The notes beneath the pieces are model-generated. The model saw only the letters and a list, made by a program, of their open reading frames with translations, had not been told where the DNA came from and ran no database searches. Positions 49,069 to 57,871 of a DNA stretch of 63,589 nucleotides are shown piece after piece. Position numbers and translations under genes: made by a program. Each line of letters opens with the position of its first letter. The first letter of the stretch is position 1. The stretch comes from Ancylomarina longa (lineage in GTDB: Bacteria > Bacteroidota > Bacteroidia > Bacteroidales > Marinifilaceae). The stretch spans positions 1 through 63,589 of the forward strand of contig NZ_RJJX01000023.1 of assembly GCF_003996985.1 (NCBI RefSeq). Direction: 5' to 3'.

Positions 49069-50136
49069 ATGGCACGAAAGAACCTACCAATTATTCTAAT
49101 TCTGTTTTGCACCACTTTAGCGATAGGACAAACAAAACAGCCAGTTAAGAATAGTATTTATCGTGCTCCAGATCTTTTCGAATCAGATTCTTTGATTGAG
49201 CTTTCGATCACTACAGATTTAAAAGATTTAGTTAAGGATACAGGAGGAAAAAGGAAGTATCATAAAGGGAGACTTTCCTATCATCTTAGAGATTCCATTG
49301 TTACCATGTCTGTGGATCTTAAAACCCGTGGAAATTTCAGAAAAGACAAAAGTGTTTGTGCTTTTCCTCCTATTCGCATAAAATTCAATAAAGCTGGTTC
49401 CAGCTATTCCATTTTTCATGATCAGGATAAACTAAAAATGGTTACGCATTGTCAAAATCGTAATGATAGATATGAACAAATGCTAATCCAGGAATATCTT
49501 ATTTATAAGGCATACAATATATTCACACCCGAAAGTTTTCGTGTTCGATTGGCAAAAATAACTTATAAAGACAGCAAAAATCAGATGAAATCTCTTGTGA
49601 AGTTTGCTTTTTTCATAGAAGATTTTGAAAAAATGGCCAATAGAAATGGAATGATTGCCAGATACGATAAAAAAATTCATCAAAATCATACTTTGCTAAA
49701 TATGATTACCAAATTAGCTATTTTTGAATATATGGTCGGAAATACCGACTGGGGAGTTCCCACCCTTCACAATATCAAACTTATTTCCAAAACTCCTAAT
49801 TCTCGCACTATTGCTGTACCCTACGATTTTGATTGGGCTAGTCTGGTTAATGCTCCCTACGCAATTCCTAATGAAAAACTGAATATTAAAACCATCCATG
49901 AAAGACTATATCGCGGATACAAAAGAACTCCCCAAGAACTGGAATACATCTTTCGGGAGTTCAGAATGAAAAAGAAGATGCTTTATGCTTTGTATACCAA
50001 TTGTCCTTATCTGGCAGATAATGAAAAAGAACGAGCGCTAAATTATTTTGATGAATTTTACGAAATAATCGATAATCCCAGACGTATAAAATCAGAATTT
50101 ATCGATCCTGCCCGAGAAATTAGATATAAAAAGTAA
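49069..50136 (+). CDS. exported CotH-kinase-like protein
   Basis: I start at the ATG at 49069 (MARKNLPIILILFCTTLAIG, a signal peptide), giving 355 residues; a TTG three codons earlier is possible. The mature region has VDLKTRGNFRKDK, an LIQEYLIYKAYN helix, then GNTDWGVPTLHNIKLI and AVPYDFDWASLVNAPYA. The last two resemble the catalytic Asp...Asn and metal-binding DxD parts of the CotH/atypical protein-kinase fold. The family assignment is by pattern and is moderate. It is last in the phosphatase-DUF4956 unit. Confidence 0.62.
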   Translation: MARKNLPIILILFCTTLAIGQTKQPVKNSIYRAPDLFESDSLIELSITTDLKDLVKDTGGKRKYHKGRLSYHLRDSIVTMSVDLKTRGNFRKDKSVCAFPPIRIKFNKAGSSYSIFHDQDKLKMVTHCQNRNDRYEQMLIQEYLIYKAYNIFTPESFRVRLAKITYKDSKNQMKSLVKFAFFIEDFEKMANRNGMIARYDKKIHQNHTLLNMITKLAIFEYMVGNTDWGVPTLHNIKLISKTPNSRTIAVPYDFDWASLVNAPYAIPNEKLNIKTIHERLYRGYKRTPQELEYIFREFRMKKKMLYALYTNCPYLADNEKERALNYFDEFYEIIDNPRRIKSEFIDPAREIRYKK

Positions 50137-50212
50137 ATATCCACCCTCCCTGTCATCCAATTTTATGCCAGAAAACCTTTCTTTAAATTTATATCTCACC
50201 ATTAATACTACC

Positions 50213-50220
50213 TATATTTG
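50213..50220 (+). promoter_or_regulatory. rnhB promoter -7 box
   Basis: TATATTTG matches TAnnTTTG and lies 17 bp before the rnhB start. Confidence 0.5.
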
Positions 50221-50237
50221 TGAGAAATTAATCCAAT

Positions 50238-50843
50238 ATGAGTTTATTAGAATCCTACTTACAAGCCGACAGAATTGAGGCAGGTTGTGACGAAGCAGGC
50301 AGAGGATGTCTGGCTGGATCTGTATTTGCAGCCGCAGTAATTCTACCTCCGGATTTCACCAATGAAATACTGAACGACTCCAAGAAATTATCAGAAAAAA
50401 ACAGATACGCTTTAAGGGAGGTAATTGAAAAAGAAGCTTTAAGTTGGGCCGTTGGGATTGTAACAGCCGCAGAAATTGACCAAATCAATATTCTAAATGC
50501 GTCCTTTCTAGCCATGCATCGAGCCATTCAGCAATTAAAAATTACTCCGCAGCACCTATTAATTGATGGCAATCGGTTCAAGGCTTACCCAACCATTGAC
50601 CATACTTGTATTATAAAAGGAGATGGCAAAATGGCATCTATTGCAGCAGCTTCAGTTTTAGCCAAGACTTATCGGGATGATTATATGCTAAAACTGCATC
50701 AAAAATATCCCAATTACGGCTGGGATACCAATAAAGGATACCCTACAAAAAAGCACCGAATGGCAATAAGAAAATATGGAATTACAGATTTGCATCGCAA
50801 AACTTTCGGATTATTACCCGATCAATTAGAGCTAAAACTATAA
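50238..50843 (+). CDS. rnhB: ribonuclease HII
   Basis: RNase HII cuts RNA in RNA-DNA hybrids, including single embedded ribonucleotides. The 201-residue protein has the N-terminal motif [13 protein letters not shown] (Asp18, Glu19), [10 protein letters not shown], a third acidic residue in LLIDGNRF and the conserved [21 protein letters not shown]. RNase HI is encoded 2.6 kb downstream, so both hybrid-cutting enzymes are in this window. The 258-bp gap after it holds only the S46 peptidase promoter. Confidence 0.97.
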   Translation: MSLLESYLQADRIEAGCDEAGRGCLAGSVFAAAVILPPDFTNEILNDSKKLSEKNRYALREVIEKEALSWAVGIVTAAEIDQINILNASFLAMHRAIQQLKITPQHLLIDGNRFKAYPTIDHTCIIKGDGKMASIAAASVLAKTYRDDYMLKLHQKYPNYGWDTNKGYPTKKHRMAIRKYGITDLHRKTFGLLPDQLELKL

Positions 50844-51011
50844 GAAATCAGCTCATTAAATTGTATTCAACGGCTAATTATATCGAGAAAACCAGAACGT
50901 TCATCGAATAAACCCAAATCCAACACCCATTCAATCTACTGACTATGTGCTGATTACAAAATCAAGATCTAGCATATTTTTTAAACACAAAACAGAATTA
51001 AAGAATAATAC

Positions 51012-51019
51012 TAACTTTG
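51012..51019 (+). promoter_or_regulatory. S46 peptidase promoter -7 box
   Basis: TAACTTTG matches TAnnTTTG, giving a leader of roughly 80 bases. No -33 box is evident. Confidence 0.45.
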
Positions 51020-51101
51020 CTTTTCAACTAAATACTTACAATTAAACTCCAAGGTATATTGATTTTCATCTTGGGTTAACGTAAAAATTAAATCGATAGA
51101 A

Positions 51102-53279
51102 ATGAGAAAATTTGCATCATTAATTTTGGGATTAAGCCTGTTGCTTAGCTTCACAAACGTGCAAGCGGATGAAGGTATGTGGCTTTTATCTCTGCTAAAA
51201 AAGAATTCTGCCGAAATGCAGAAAATGGGTTTAAAATTAAGCCCGGATGATATCTACAATATCAATAAATCCAGTTTGAAAGACGCAGTTGTTGGTTTGG
51301 GAACAGAAAGCAGACCATTCCGTCATTTTTGTACCGGTGAAATTATTTCTGATCAAGGATTGTTTTTAACCAATCACCATTGTGGATTTGGTTCTGTTCA
51401 ATCACATTCAACTCCAGAGCACGATTATCTTTCTGATGGTTTTTGGGCATATAACAAAGGTGAAGAATTAACTAATAAAGATATTACTGCTTCAATTTTG
51501 GTTCGCATGGCCGATGTAACCAAAAAAGTACTTGCTGATGTAAAAGATGGAATGACTGAAGAGGAACGCTATAAGGCAATCGAAAAATCAGCAATCGCCA
51601 TCGAGAAGAAAGCGGAAGAAGGAACTTATTATAAAGCCAATGTAAAAAGCATGTTTGCAGGAAACCAATACTTCCTTTTTGTATATGTAATTTACAAAGA
51701 TGTTCGTTTGGTTGGTGCTCCTCCATCCTCAATGGGTAAATTTGGTGGCGATACCGACAACTGGATGTGGCCACGCCATACAGATGATTTCTCTATGTTC
51801 CGTATTTATACGGCTCCTGACGGCAAGCCAGCAGAATATTCTGAAAATAACATTCCATTGAAACCAAAGCATCACCTTCCTGTTTCAATTAAAGGAGTAC
51901 AAGAAAATGATTTTGCCATGGTAATGGGATTTCCCGGAACAACAAATCGTTATCTTACTTCTTTCGGATTAAAAGAAACCATGAATATCGTTAATCAAAA
52001 TCGTTACGATATCAGGTCGCTTAAATTGAAGTTGATGAAGGAAGAAATGGTGAAAGATCCTAAGGTTCGTATTCAATATGCTTCGAAATATGCAGGTAGT
52101 GCCAACTATTGGAAATATTCTCACGAACAAAATATAGCATTAACCAAATTAAATACCGCTACTCACAAAACAGAAATTGAAAAGGAGTATTTAAATTGGG
52201 CTAATCAAAAGCCAAAAAGAGCTGCTAAATATGGCAAGGCTTTAAATACGATTGCCAAAGCATATGAGGCTAGCAAAGATGCTACTTATGCAGTATCGTA
52301 TTTGAATGAAGCACTAAGAAGAGGTGCTGAAGCTCCAGGATTTGCTGCAAGAGCAAAAGGACTTTATGCTTTATTAAAAGCCGAAGCCAAAGATACAGTA
52401 GCCATTGCAAAATCAATTGAAGGATTAAAAGCGTCTGCAAAAAGATTTTATAAAGACTATAATACTGCTACCGATCAGAAATTAATGACTGGTTTATACA
52501 AGATATATGCAAATCATATTGCAGCAAACAAACGACCTTCCATTTTTGACACTATTGCCACTAAATATCAAGGTAATTTTGAGCAATTTGCGAAGGAAGC
52601 TTATGTTACTTCAGTATTTGCAAGCGAAGAAAAATTCAACGAATTTGTGGAGAATCCATGCCCTGATATCCTGGACAATGATTTATTATACCAGGCTGGT
52701 ATTTCGGTTATGAAAGCCAGCAAAAAACTAATGTCTTCTCTAACCGCAAATGCGGACGACCTACGAAAAGGACAACGCCTTTTCGAAGATGGTTTACTTC
52801 AAATCAACAAAGGAAAAAATATGGCTCCTGATGCCAATTCTACCTTACGATTGACCTTTGGTAAAGTTGGCGGATACACTCCTAAAGATGGTGTTTACTA
52901 TAAGCATTTCACTACACTTAAAGGAGTAATGGAAAAAGAAGATCCTAACAATCCCGAATTTGTGGTTCCTGCTAAATTAAAGGAATTGTATCAGAAAAAA
53001 GATTTCGGACAATATGCTAATAAAAACGGTGAATTGAACACTTGTTTCCTAACCAATAACGACATTACAGGTGGTAATTCCGGTTCTCCGGTTATTAACG
53101 CGAATGGCGAATTGATTGGTGCTGCTTTTGATGGTAATTCGGAAGCAATGTCAGGAGATATTGATTTTGAAGAAAATCTTCAGAGATGTATCTGTGTTGA
53201 TATTCGCTATGTGCTATTTACCATCGACAAATATGCAGGTGCACACAACCTGATTGAGGAGATGACTATTGTGAAGTAA
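51102..53279 (+). CDS. S46 family dipeptidyl peptidase, DPP7-like
   Basis: This periplasmic serine exopeptidase releases N-terminal dipeptides. The 725-residue protein has a signal peptide to about residue 22, the catalytic His in LTNHHCGFGS and the catalytic Ser660 in TGGNSGSPV. In characterised family members the residue 18 after the catalytic Ser decides specificity: Gly in DPP7 (hydrophobic P1), Arg in DPP11 (Asp/Glu P1). Here it is Gly678, so DPP7-type preference is predicted. It has no type IX C-terminal sorting domain. It is monocistronic with its own terminator. Confidence 0.94.
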   Translation: MRKFASLILGLSLLLSFTNVQADEGMWLLSLLKKNSAEMQKMGLKLSPDDIYNINKSSLKDAVVGLGTESRPFRHFCTGEIISDQGLFLTNHHCGFGSVQSHSTPEHDYLSDGFWAYNKGEELTNKDITASILVRMADVTKKVLADVKDGMTEEERYKAIEKSAIAIEKKAEEGTYYKANVKSMFAGNQYFLFVYVIYKDVRLVGAPPSSMGKFGGDTDNWMWPRHTDDFSMFRIYTAPDGKPAEYSENNIPLKPKHHLPVSIKGVQENDFAMVMGFPGTTNRYLTSFGLKETMNIVNQNRYDIRSLKLKLMKEEMVKDPKVRIQYASKYAGSANYWKYSHEQNIALTKLNTATHKTEIEKEYLNWANQKPKRAAKYGKALNTIAKAYEASKDATYAVSYLNEALRRGAEAPGFAARAKGLYALLKAEAKDTVAIAKSIEGLKASAKRFYKDYNTATDQKLMTGLYKIYANHIAANKRPSIFDTIATKYQGNFEQFAKEAYVTSVFASEEKFNEFVENPCPDILDNDLLYQAGISVMKASKKLMSSLTANADDLRKGQRLFEDGLLQINKGKNMAPDANSTLRLTFGKVGGYTPKDGVYYKHFTTLKGVMEKEDPNNPEFVVPAKLKELYQKKDFGQYANKNGELNTCFLTNNDITGGNSGSPVINANGELIGAAFDGNSEAMSGDIDFEENLQRCICVDIRYVLFTIDKYAGAHNLIEEMTIVK

Positions 53280-53301
53280 TTAACCACTCACTACATATTA
53301 C

Positions 53302-53334
53302 AAAAGGATGTTCGTATTTTTCGGGCATCCTTTT
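53302..53334 (+). terminator. intrinsic terminator of the S46 peptidase gene
   Basis: AAAAGGATG (53302-53310) pairs with CATCCTTTT (53326-53334), extended inwards by TTCG with C-G and G-T pairs and followed by more T. Confidence 0.85.
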
Positions 53335-53382
53335 TCTTTTACTCTAGCTTTGTTTCCTATTAATCGAAGCAATTATTTTTCT

Positions 53383-53390
53383 TACTTTTG
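53383..53390 (+). promoter_or_regulatory. rnhA promoter -7 box
   Basis: TACTTTTG matches TAnnTTTG and lies 25 bp before rnhA. Confidence 0.5.
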
Positions 53391-53415
53391 ATTTTGAAAA
53401 CCACAAAACGATAAT

Positions 53416-53874
53416 ATGACAGCAAAAATCACCATGTTTACCGATGGCGCAGCAAGTGGAAATCCGGGACCCGGAGGTTATGGTACGGTTCTTATTTCGG
53501 GAAAACACCGCAAAGATCTTTCGCAAGGATTTAAATGCACAACCAATAATCGCATGGAATTAATGGCTGTAATAGCAGGCTTAGAAGCCTTAAAAAATCC
53601 AGGCTGTGAGGTAACCATTTATTCCGATTCAAAATATGTGGTAGATGCTGTAGAAAAAAAATGGGTATTCGGCTGGGTACAAAAGCGCTTTAAAGGCAAA
53701 AAAAATCCCGACCTGTGGATGCGATTTTTGGAGATATACAAAAAACACAACGTGAAATTTGTGTGGGTAAAAGGTCATGCCAATATACCGGGAAACGAGC
53801 GTGCCGACCAATTGGCTGTAATGGCTTCGCAACAACCAAACCTTCCCGAAGATACAGGATATGCTCCAGAGTAA
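53416..53874 (+). CDS. rnhA: ribonuclease HI
   Basis: This enzyme degrades the RNA strand of RNA-DNA hybrids. The 152-residue protein has the four catalytic acidic residues: Asp10 ([15 protein letters not shown]), Glu48 (NNRMELMA), Asp71 (IYSDSKYV) and Asp131 (NERADQLA), plus the His in [11 protein letters not shown]. It keeps the basic handle region ([17 protein letters not shown]). It is the last housekeeping gene before the accessory region. Confidence 0.97.
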   Translation: MTAKITMFTDGAASGNPGPGGYGTVLISGKHRKDLSQGFKCTTNNRMELMAVIAGLEALKNPGCEVTIYSDSKYVVDAVEKKWVFGWVQKRFKGKKNPDLWMRFLEIYKKHNVKFVWVKGHANIPGNERADQLAVMASQQPNLPEDTGYAPE

Positions 53875-54012
53875 TTTAATTGTCCTATTTTCAAAATCCT
53901 TAATTACATATTATGGAAGAGCGAACATACGTCATGTCTAAAATAAAGTCTATAACAAAATTCTCTCTTCCTGACGGTTTAGACCTCACAAATTATCAGT
54001 TATTATTCGCTA

Positions 54013-54372
54013 TCAGAATGACAAAACTTTATCACATTCAACAGTCCATTGAGTAAACTCTTTCATATTGCTTAGTTTTATTCCTTCAATAAACGCTAAT
54101 TTGTCAATTCCACGAGCTTCGGAACAACCAGTGCAACTTTTTACTTCACCACCATTTCTAATAACTCCCTTTAACATTCTTTCAATATTATAGTATCCAT
54201 TTGGTGTTTTTTGATTTGGAAGTCCACAAGTAACTGCATCAGCAAGTAGAAAAATTTTTACTTCAACTCTATCCCCATGTTCTTTTTGTAATGTCATCGC
54301 CATTCTTAAAGCGTTATATGCTTTCTCCGTACCATAAGGAGCATCGTTAATTACAAATAAAAAATTTTGCAT
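54013..54372 (-). CDS. DsrE family sulfur-relay-like protein
   Basis: The 119-residue protein has the DsrE fold pattern: NFLFVINDAPYGTEKAYNALRMAM, then VEVKIFLLADAVTCGLPNQ, and a Cys pair in SCTGCSEARG. The Cys after LADAV and the CxxC would suit sulfur transfer or redox chemistry. Single DsrE proteins with no partner are common in Bacteroidota and their role is mostly unknown. No dsr or tus genes are near. Confidence 0.85.
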   Translation of the reverse strand: MQNFLFVINDAPYGTEKAYNALRMAMTLQKEHGDRVEVKIFLLADAVTCGLPNQKTPNGYYNIERMLKGVIRNGGEVKSCTGCSEARGIDKLAFIEGIKLSNMKEFTQWTVECDKVLSF

Positions 54373-54487
54373 AACTATATAGTTTTAGGTTAAATTATCT
54401 GTGTTTTCAAACAAACTATTTACAGCTAAGTCTATTCGGTAGAACCGTAACCAACTCCATTGATATTCTCCTACTAAAATCCCTTTG

Positions 54488-55132
54488 CTATTTTTTTTCC
54501 AGGACTAATTCAATTAAATGATGTTGCTCAATCGGACTATCTCCATGCTTATGCTCAGGACCTAAACCTTCCCAATGATGGATGGAATTATAATTTTTAA
54601 ATAATTCGACAATTTCATTTGGTTCCAGAAAAGTTCTGTAATTTTCATTGTTATCACAAAAAGAATTTTTTCCTATTGCCTTCCATTCTTTACTATACTT
54701 TTTATAAGAGGTATCCTTTATGGAAAAGGCAGTTATAAATACCAAGCTATTTTTTTGAGTCCATTGATTAATTCTATCAATTAAGGCATGAATAGATTTC
54801 CAATCTAATATCTGGATTAATCCAAATACCAGAATAGCAGAATAGGGAGTACTCTTAGGAACAAATTCATGGAAACTTTTCTGATAAGTCTTTATTTGGA
54901 ATTTTTCCTTTTTTGAAATACTTAATACACTTTCAATTGCCACTTCAGAAAGATCTATCCCATCAACTTGAAACCCTTTTTTTGCCAGAAAAAACGAATT
55001 TCTACCTTGTCCAATTCCAATATCTAAAACAGGTCTTGTTTTTTCAAGTTTATGGACATACTTTTCTAAAATAGTTTCCGGATGGATTCCAAAAACATTT
55101 TCTGTATTGCTATATGTTTTATCGTAAATCAT
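54488..55132 (-). CDS. class I SAM-dependent methyltransferase (TehB-like)
   Basis: The 214-residue protein has the SAM-binding motif I VLDIGIGQGRNSFFLA (about 35-50), the acidic motif II in VDGIDLSE and a motif around YSAILVFGLIQIL. Overall it resembles TehB/UbiE-like small methyltransferases. The substrate cannot be told. It is monocistronic, followed by a non-coding gap of 115 bp to the DsrE gene. Confidence 0.85.
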   Translation of the reverse strand: MIYDKTYSNTENVFGIHPETILEKYVHKLEKTRPVLDIGIGQGRNSFFLAKKGFQVDGIDLSEVAIESVLSISKKEKFQIKTYQKSFHEFVPKSTPYSAILVFGLIQILDWKSIHALIDRINQWTQKNSLVFITAFSIKDTSYKKYSKEWKAIGKNSFCDNNENYRTFLEPNEIVELFKNYNSIHHWEGLGPEHKHGDSPIEQHHLIELVLEKK

Positions 55133-55174
55133 TTTCTAAATTATTGCGAATCTAAAGTTGTCTATTTTAGTCTA

Positions 55175-55249
55175 CCACCGCTACCGCACGAATCCTTTCG
55201 TCTGGTTCTATTATAGAAAACGGAACGCGATTAAATCGCGCACCAGCGG
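55175..55249. repeat. 75-bp dispersed palindromic element, copy 1
   Basis: This matches 62141-62215 at 70 of 75 positions without gaps. The ends are inverted (CCGCT near the left, AGCGG at the right), and an inner palindrome GCGATTAAATCGC sits near the right end. It lies in the 194-bp gap between the methyltransferase gene and the DUF5916 gene. It looks like a REP/BIME-type mobile intergenic element; no cognate transposase is in the window. Confidence 0.85.
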
Positions 55250-55326
55250 GGCATAGTTATTAGCAAGTGGTCATTTTATCAGTTTATTAATGCTTATCTA
55301 CTTTTAAAGAAAGTATTTACCTTCCT

Positions 55327-57480
55327 CTAGAAAGAAAATCGCCAAACGAGTTTTGCAGCCCCATTATTTATTGTTGGTTTTAAATAATCTACCCTTTTAA
55401 CCGGATCGTAACCGTTATTCCAAACAAAATAAAAATCACTACCAATTTTAGGGATCCAATGCACACGTATATTAGTAAGCAATAGATCTTCCTCCGAATT
55501 GTATTGACCCAGCAAAGAAATATCAAGTTTAGTTGTAAAAGCATAGGTTATTGTAGATATTAACTGCTTAATATTATCTGCTATAGTGTTTATCTTAATT
55601 TTATTATATTCATACTGTTCTGACAGGTTAAGATGTTTGTTAATGTTAACACCCAATAAAACAGCCATTGTTTTTATTTTCCCTCCGTAAAGCGTTCCCC
55701 AATTGTACAGCAATTCGGTATATAATCTTCTTCCTCGAAACGAATTAATTTGAAATTCAGTTTTATGCATATGGTATTTTCCGATGTCAACAGAAATATT
55801 ACTTGTCAAATCAAAAGACTTATCAATTCTATCGTAGGATTGTTGAAGATTAAATTCAAAGGAATCACCTGTTTGCAAAACAAATCCAAAAGGACGTGCT
55901 TCGTTAAAGTATGATTCTATTTCATGCGTATCTTGCGATCTGTAAATAACAAACTCCCACGGCTTAAGAAGCATTTTTCGAATGCCAAACTTATTAAACC
56001 ATCGTGGTGTGAAGCGCAGATTCCAAGCAAACGATTCAAAATTTGTACGAAAAAGAAAACCAAGTTCGGGTGAAAAGTTTTTCTGAGTTGAAGAAATTGC
56101 GATATAGTTATCAACTAAATCATTGGGATAATCGCAATAGAGTCTCCAGGCAAGAGAATTATTCCTCATTTTTCCATCGGTGCTACTTGCAGTGATTAAT
56201 GCACCAACACTCAAATTTTTATCCTTTAAGAAATGAGATGTTGCATAATTCCCATCCAATCCGCCAACAATATTTTGATGATCGCCACCTATTTTCGACG
56301 TGATAATCCCCCCAATGTAAGACTGCTCTCCTAAATCGAACTTATAACGAAAAACACTATTATTAATACTTGGAATACTTTTATTTGCAGCGGTTTGCAG
56401 AGAAAGAAAACCAATATTACTCTTACCCATCTTTCCAAATAGGCGTGCTCCCCCCAAAACTTTTACATTCTGAAAATTCTCAATTCCTATTTTGCGTGAA
56501 TAAAAAACATTGTTTCGATTTCCTATATAGAAATCAAAATTACTTGCCCCTTCAAGAAAAAAATCTCTCTTTTCGGGATAATATAAATTAAAGCGTGAAA
56601 GATTAACTTGTATAACATCAGATTCTACTTGAGCAAAATCGGTATTTGCAGTTAAATTCAATTTTAATGTGGGTGTGATATTGTAATTTAAATCAGCCCC
56701 AACTTTACCAATCCCTTTATAGGAGACTTTATCATCTTTCAAATCCCATCCACCAAGCAAGTAAGGTTTTAATTCAAATTTTTGAGTGTAAGCAATATTT
56801 TGCAATCCGGTTAATGTTCCTGCAACAGAAAAATTTTCCAAACTAAAATCTCTCGACCAACCTTGCCAGCGGTCAATCTCATTTGTGCTTTTTATATTTC
56901 GTTCAAAATTGATTGACCAAACTTGTTGTTTGCTATTTTTGAACTTCAAGGTATTAAATGGGATTTCAATTTCGGCAAACCAACCTTCACTGGTAATTAC
57001 TGCTGCTGCATCCCACACTCCATTCCAATCATCAGATGCATCCTCGCTCGATGTTATTAATAAGTCTGTTCTTGCTCCATATGGATTAACTACAAATTCA
57101 TAGCCCGTTCTTCCATCATGATACGGGTTTATTGCGATTCGTAAATTATCTTCTGCCTCAAAATCAAAATCTCGTTGTAATGATTTGGCCGAAATGCTTG
57201 TGGCTGAATTTTGATAACACCAGACTGCAAAATATATTGCAGAGGATGAATAAGAGATTGCAATTTGTGTTTTTTGGGTAGCAGGTTTCCCAAAATTGGG
57301 CTCCCTTTGTGTAAAGTTGGAAATGATATTTGCTTTCTTCCAGACCGATTCATCAAGATTTCCATCCAAAGTAATTTTCTCTGTAGAAAAAAAAGCAGCA
57401 ATAGAATCGTTCAAATTATTTTGTGCGAGTGACGAAAGATTAAATAAAATTAGGATTAAAATAAGGGTGTGTGTTTTCAT
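55327..57480 (-). CDS. DUF5916 outer-membrane-type protein with CBM9-like N-terminus
   Basis: The 717-residue protein has a signal peptide (MKTHTLILILILFNLSSLAQ). A CBM9-like domain follows at about 35-230 (ITLDGNLDESVWKKA and VNPYGARTDLLITSSEDASDDW), then a DUF5916 region of repeating amphipathic strands that ends in AAKLVWRFSF, a beta-barrel-like terminal strand. Such proteins are abundant in Bacteroidota and probably sit in the outer membrane; a sugar-binding role for the CBM9-like part is inference. Confidence 0.88.
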   Translation of the reverse strand: MKTHTLILILILFNLSSLAQNNLNDSIAAFFSTEKITLDGNLDESVWKKANIISNFTQREPNFGKPATQKTQIAISYSSSAIYFAVWCYQNSATSISAKSLQRDFDFEAEDNLRIAINPYHDGRTGYEFVVNPYGARTDLLITSSEDASDDWNGVWDAAAVITSEGWFAEIEIPFNTLKFKNSKQQVWSINFERNIKSTNEIDRWQGWSRDFSLENFSVAGTLTGLQNIAYTQKFELKPYLLGGWDLKDDKVSYKGIGKVGADLNYNITPTLKLNLTANTDFAQVESDVIQVNLSRFNLYYPEKRDFFLEGASNFDFYIGNRNNVFYSRKIGIENFQNVKVLGGARLFGKMGKSNIGFLSLQTAANKSIPSINNSVFRYKFDLGEQSYIGGIITSKIGGDHQNIVGGLDGNYATSHFLKDKNLSVGALITASSTDGKMRNNSLAWRLYCDYPNDLVDNYIAISSTQKNFSPELGFLFRTNFESFAWNLRFTPRWFNKFGIRKMLLKPWEFVIYRSQDTHEIESYFNEARPFGFVLQTGDSFEFNLQQSYDRIDKSFDLTSNISVDIGKYHMHKTEFQINSFRGRRLYTELLYNWGTLYGGKIKTMAVLLGVNINKHLNLSEQYEYNKIKINTIADNIKQLISTITYAFTTKLDISLLGQYNSEEDLLLTNIRVHWIPKIGSDFYFVWNNGYDPVKRVDYLKPTINNGAAKLVWRFSF

Positions 57481-57482
57481 TT

Positions 57483-57685
57483 AGCATATTTTATTGTCTA
57501 AAGTTATCGTTTCATTTCCACCTTTTCTTGCTATATCTCGTTTTCGTCTAAACCTTGTTTGTTTTCTTTCGATATGTCCGTTGCCTGCATATTTAAAACC
57601 AATTCTAAATTGGTCATATAATCTCGTAAAATTTCATCACTATATCAAAAGCTAATTCATGGTCGTCAATTCTTTTGTAACCCAT
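57483..57685 (-). pseudogene. relic of a BRO/DinD-like antirepressor C-terminal region
   Basis: In the 391-bp gap upstream of the DUF5916 gene the minus strand can be read, with frameshifts, as DEILRDYMTNLELVLNMQ, then TDISKENKQGLDENE, then IARKGGNE. I recall BRO-N/DinD-like proteins carrying LRDNMTNLELVLNML, TEISK and ENKxxAKKGGN in this order. No single frame covers it. An ATG at 57685 opens only 23 codons. It is probably a decayed fragment, related to the relic at 59475-59881. Confidence 0.45.
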
Positions 57686-57871
57686 TTTTGCGAATCAAGG
57701 TTTAACGGTCTTGCTAAGTTTCTTGGGCAATTTAATTTGTAACCTTATCAATGCGCAAAGAAGCAGGTCTATTAAATTTACTTATTTATATTTTGAGCAA
57801 GCCTAATTGAATTGGCTTACTGATGTTTCTTAATTGAGCTAAACTTTCAATCTGCTCCTCACCCATGAAAT

